The notes beneath the pieces were generated by a model. It worked only from the letters and a program-made list of their open reading frames with translations, searched no databases and had not been told where the DNA came from. This document shows, piece after piece, positions 63,303 through 64,000 of a stretch of DNA of 64,000 bases. How positions within the stretch are numbered: the stretch's first letter is position 1; every line of letters starts with the position of its first letter. The translations under genes were made by a program, and so were the position numbers. The DNA is from JAFEDN01 sp963818985. Lineage in GTDB: Bacteria; Pseudomonadota; Gammaproteobacteria; Coxiellales; Coxiellaceae. The DNA lies in contig CAWFUJ010000003.1 of NCBI GenBank assembly GCA_963818985.1, positions 1 to 64,000 of the forward strand, in the 5' to 3' direction.

Positions 63303-64000
63303 ATGACCGACGTCAAGGAACCGCCGCCCAGTGCCGTGGTCGCCGTGGGAGACATCGTCGAGGCCGCGGGCCATCCGGTCGGCAGCGGTCTGGTCAAGGA
63401 TCACTACGACCTGCGCCTGACCAACGAGGACCTCGCGCCGCTCGCGAAGCAGACGTGGTCGTCGTACAACATCTTCGCGTTCTGGATGTCCGACGTGCAC
63501 AGCGTCGGCGGCTACGTGACGGCGGGCAGCCTGTTCGCCCTCGGCCTGGCCAGCTGGCAGGTGCTCATCGCCCTGCTGGTCGGCATCCTCATCGTCCAGT
63601 TCTTCTGCAATCTGGTCGCCAAGCCAGCCAGCGACGGGCGTTCCCTATCCGGTGGTGTGCCGCAGCCATTCGGCGTGCTCGGCGCCAACATCCCCGCCAT
63701 CATCCGCGGCCTGATCGCCGTGGCCTGGTACGGCATCCAGACCTACCTCGCCTCCGCCGCACTGGACGTCGTGCTGCTCAAGCTGTTCTCCGGACTGATG
63801 CCCTACGCCGACGTCGAGCAGTACGGCTTCCCGGGCCTGTCCCTGCTCGGGTGGGGCAGCTTCATCCTGCTGTGGATCCTGCAGGCGGCGGTCTTCTGGC
63901 GCGGGATGGAGTCGATCCGCCAGTTCATCGACTTCTGCCGGTCCCGCCGTCTACGTCGTGATGTTCATCCTCTGCGGCTACCTGCGTGGAAGTCGGGTTG
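63303..64000 (+). CDS. NCS1-family cytosine/purine permease, actinobacterial type, partial
   Basis: ATG 63303 opens MTDVKEPPPSAVVAVGDIVE, then NEDLAPLAKQTWSSYNIFAF, WMSDVHSVGGYVTAGSLFAL, GVLGANIPAIIRGLIAVAWY and QTYLASAALDVVL, the conserved NCS1 N-terminal half (allantoin, cytosine or uracil uptake). Codons end almost always in G or C. Near 63938 an extra C (TGCCGG for TGCGG) shifts the frame; the other frame continues GPAVYVVMFILCGYL. A further irregularity at 63985-63995 suggests low-quality end sequence. The longer open frame at 63248-63961 is an overlapping false frame. Confidence 0.8.
   Translation, partial: MTDVKEPPPSAVVAVGDIVEAAGHPVGSGLVKDHYDLRLTNEDLAPLAKQTWSSYNIFAFWMSDVHSVGGYVTAGSLFALGLASWQVLIALLVGILIVQFFCNLVAKPASDGRSLSGGVPQPFGVLGANIPAIIRGLIAVAWYGIQTYLASAALDVVLLKLFSGLMPYADVEQYGFPGLSLLGWGSFILLWILQAAVFWRGMESIRQFIDFCRSRRLRRDVHPLRLPAWKSG

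Noticed and set aside
63248..63961. 237-residue plus-strand open frame rich in Arg and Gly
   Set aside because: It is an off-frame reading of the GC-rich NCS1 permease gene; the true frame starts at 63303 and shows clear membrane helices.

Overview
The window looks like one AT-rich gammaproteobacterial contig, probably from a host-associated member of the Legionellales or a Coxiellaceae-like lineage. This rests on the fis-purH, rnhA-dnaQ and pilBCD-coaE-zapD neighbourhoods, on two large eukaryotic-repeat or effector-like proteins, and on the high load of broken genes. Genus cannot be set from the sequence alone. The last ~700 bases (from about 63280) are strikingly GC-rich, encode an actinobacterial-style NCS1 permease and cut a native gene in half. 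I read that end as a chimeric join or contamination.

Layout. (1) 1-18.4 kb is chromosomal backbone: the start of a cytochrome bd-type oxidase subunit I, folD, a lytic transglycosylase, a YafS-like methyltransferase, rnhA, a frameshifted dnaQ, a coiled-coil unknown, frameshifted purD, purH, fis, a Nudix hydrolase, an outer-membrane beta-barrel, zapD, queF, coaE, pilD, an MFS transporter, pilC, pilB and pilA. (2) 18.5-33.97 kb is an accessory segment. On its left is the 5' half of a tRNA-Thr(CGT) gene and on its right an intact tRNA-Thr(CGT); about 125 bp of imperfect direct repeat covers each tRNA copy and its upstream flank. Inside is an almost gapless operon, hypC-hypD-hypE-hydB-hydG-hydD-hydA-protease-hypA-hypB-hypF, for a bidirectional NAD(P)-linked [NiFe] hydrogenase of the group 3b (sulfhydrogenase) type. 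A convergent NiCoT nickel transporter, a CoA-transferase, a SulP transporter and a ridA pseudogene follow. hypD and hydB each carry a single-base frameshift. (3) 34.0-37.4 kb holds an ISL3-family element abutting an HNH-type protein, then a multiply frameshifted unknown.

(4) 38.4-45.93 kb is a P4/PICI-like satellite or integrative element: a small unknown, a symmetrical iteron array (putative origin), a DUF927-type primase-helicase, a CHC2 zinc-finger primase piece, an AlpA-like regulator, an unknown, the AbiE type IV toxin-antitoxin pair and an N-terminally truncated P4-type integrase. Several genes carry in-frame stops or a frameshift, so the element looks decayed. (5) 46-53.8 kb has three unknown genes, two of them clearly membrane proteins, a 1280-residue LRR-ankyrin protein whose C-terminus has the HxE...CxxC signature of zinc deaminases, and a ribbon-helix-helix regulator. 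Two related non-coding modules (about 37.88-38.15 and 53.11-53.34 kb), each with 19-20 bp dyad operators and a conserved hairpin core, bracket regions 4-5. (6) 53.8-63.28 kb has a serine beta-lactamase-family protein, dinB, an IS10-like element with an 8-bp target duplication, a GNAT acetyltransferase, two broken genes, an 813-residue unknown with an RNxxxH (HEPN-like) motif and a truncated tyrosine-phosphatase-like gene.

How it works together. Regions 1 and 6 supply housekeeping functions (folate, purine and queuosine biosynthesis, type IV pilus assembly, replication and repair). Region 2 would let the cell use H2 or dispose of reductant through NAD(P)(H), with its own nickel uptake and maturation proteins, if the two frameshifts are sequencing errors. 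Regions 3-5 are mobile, defence or host-interaction material. Single-base frameshifts in dnaQ, purD, hypD, hydB and abiEii recur across core and accessory genes. Whether they are real decay or assembly errors is the largest uncertainty for function.
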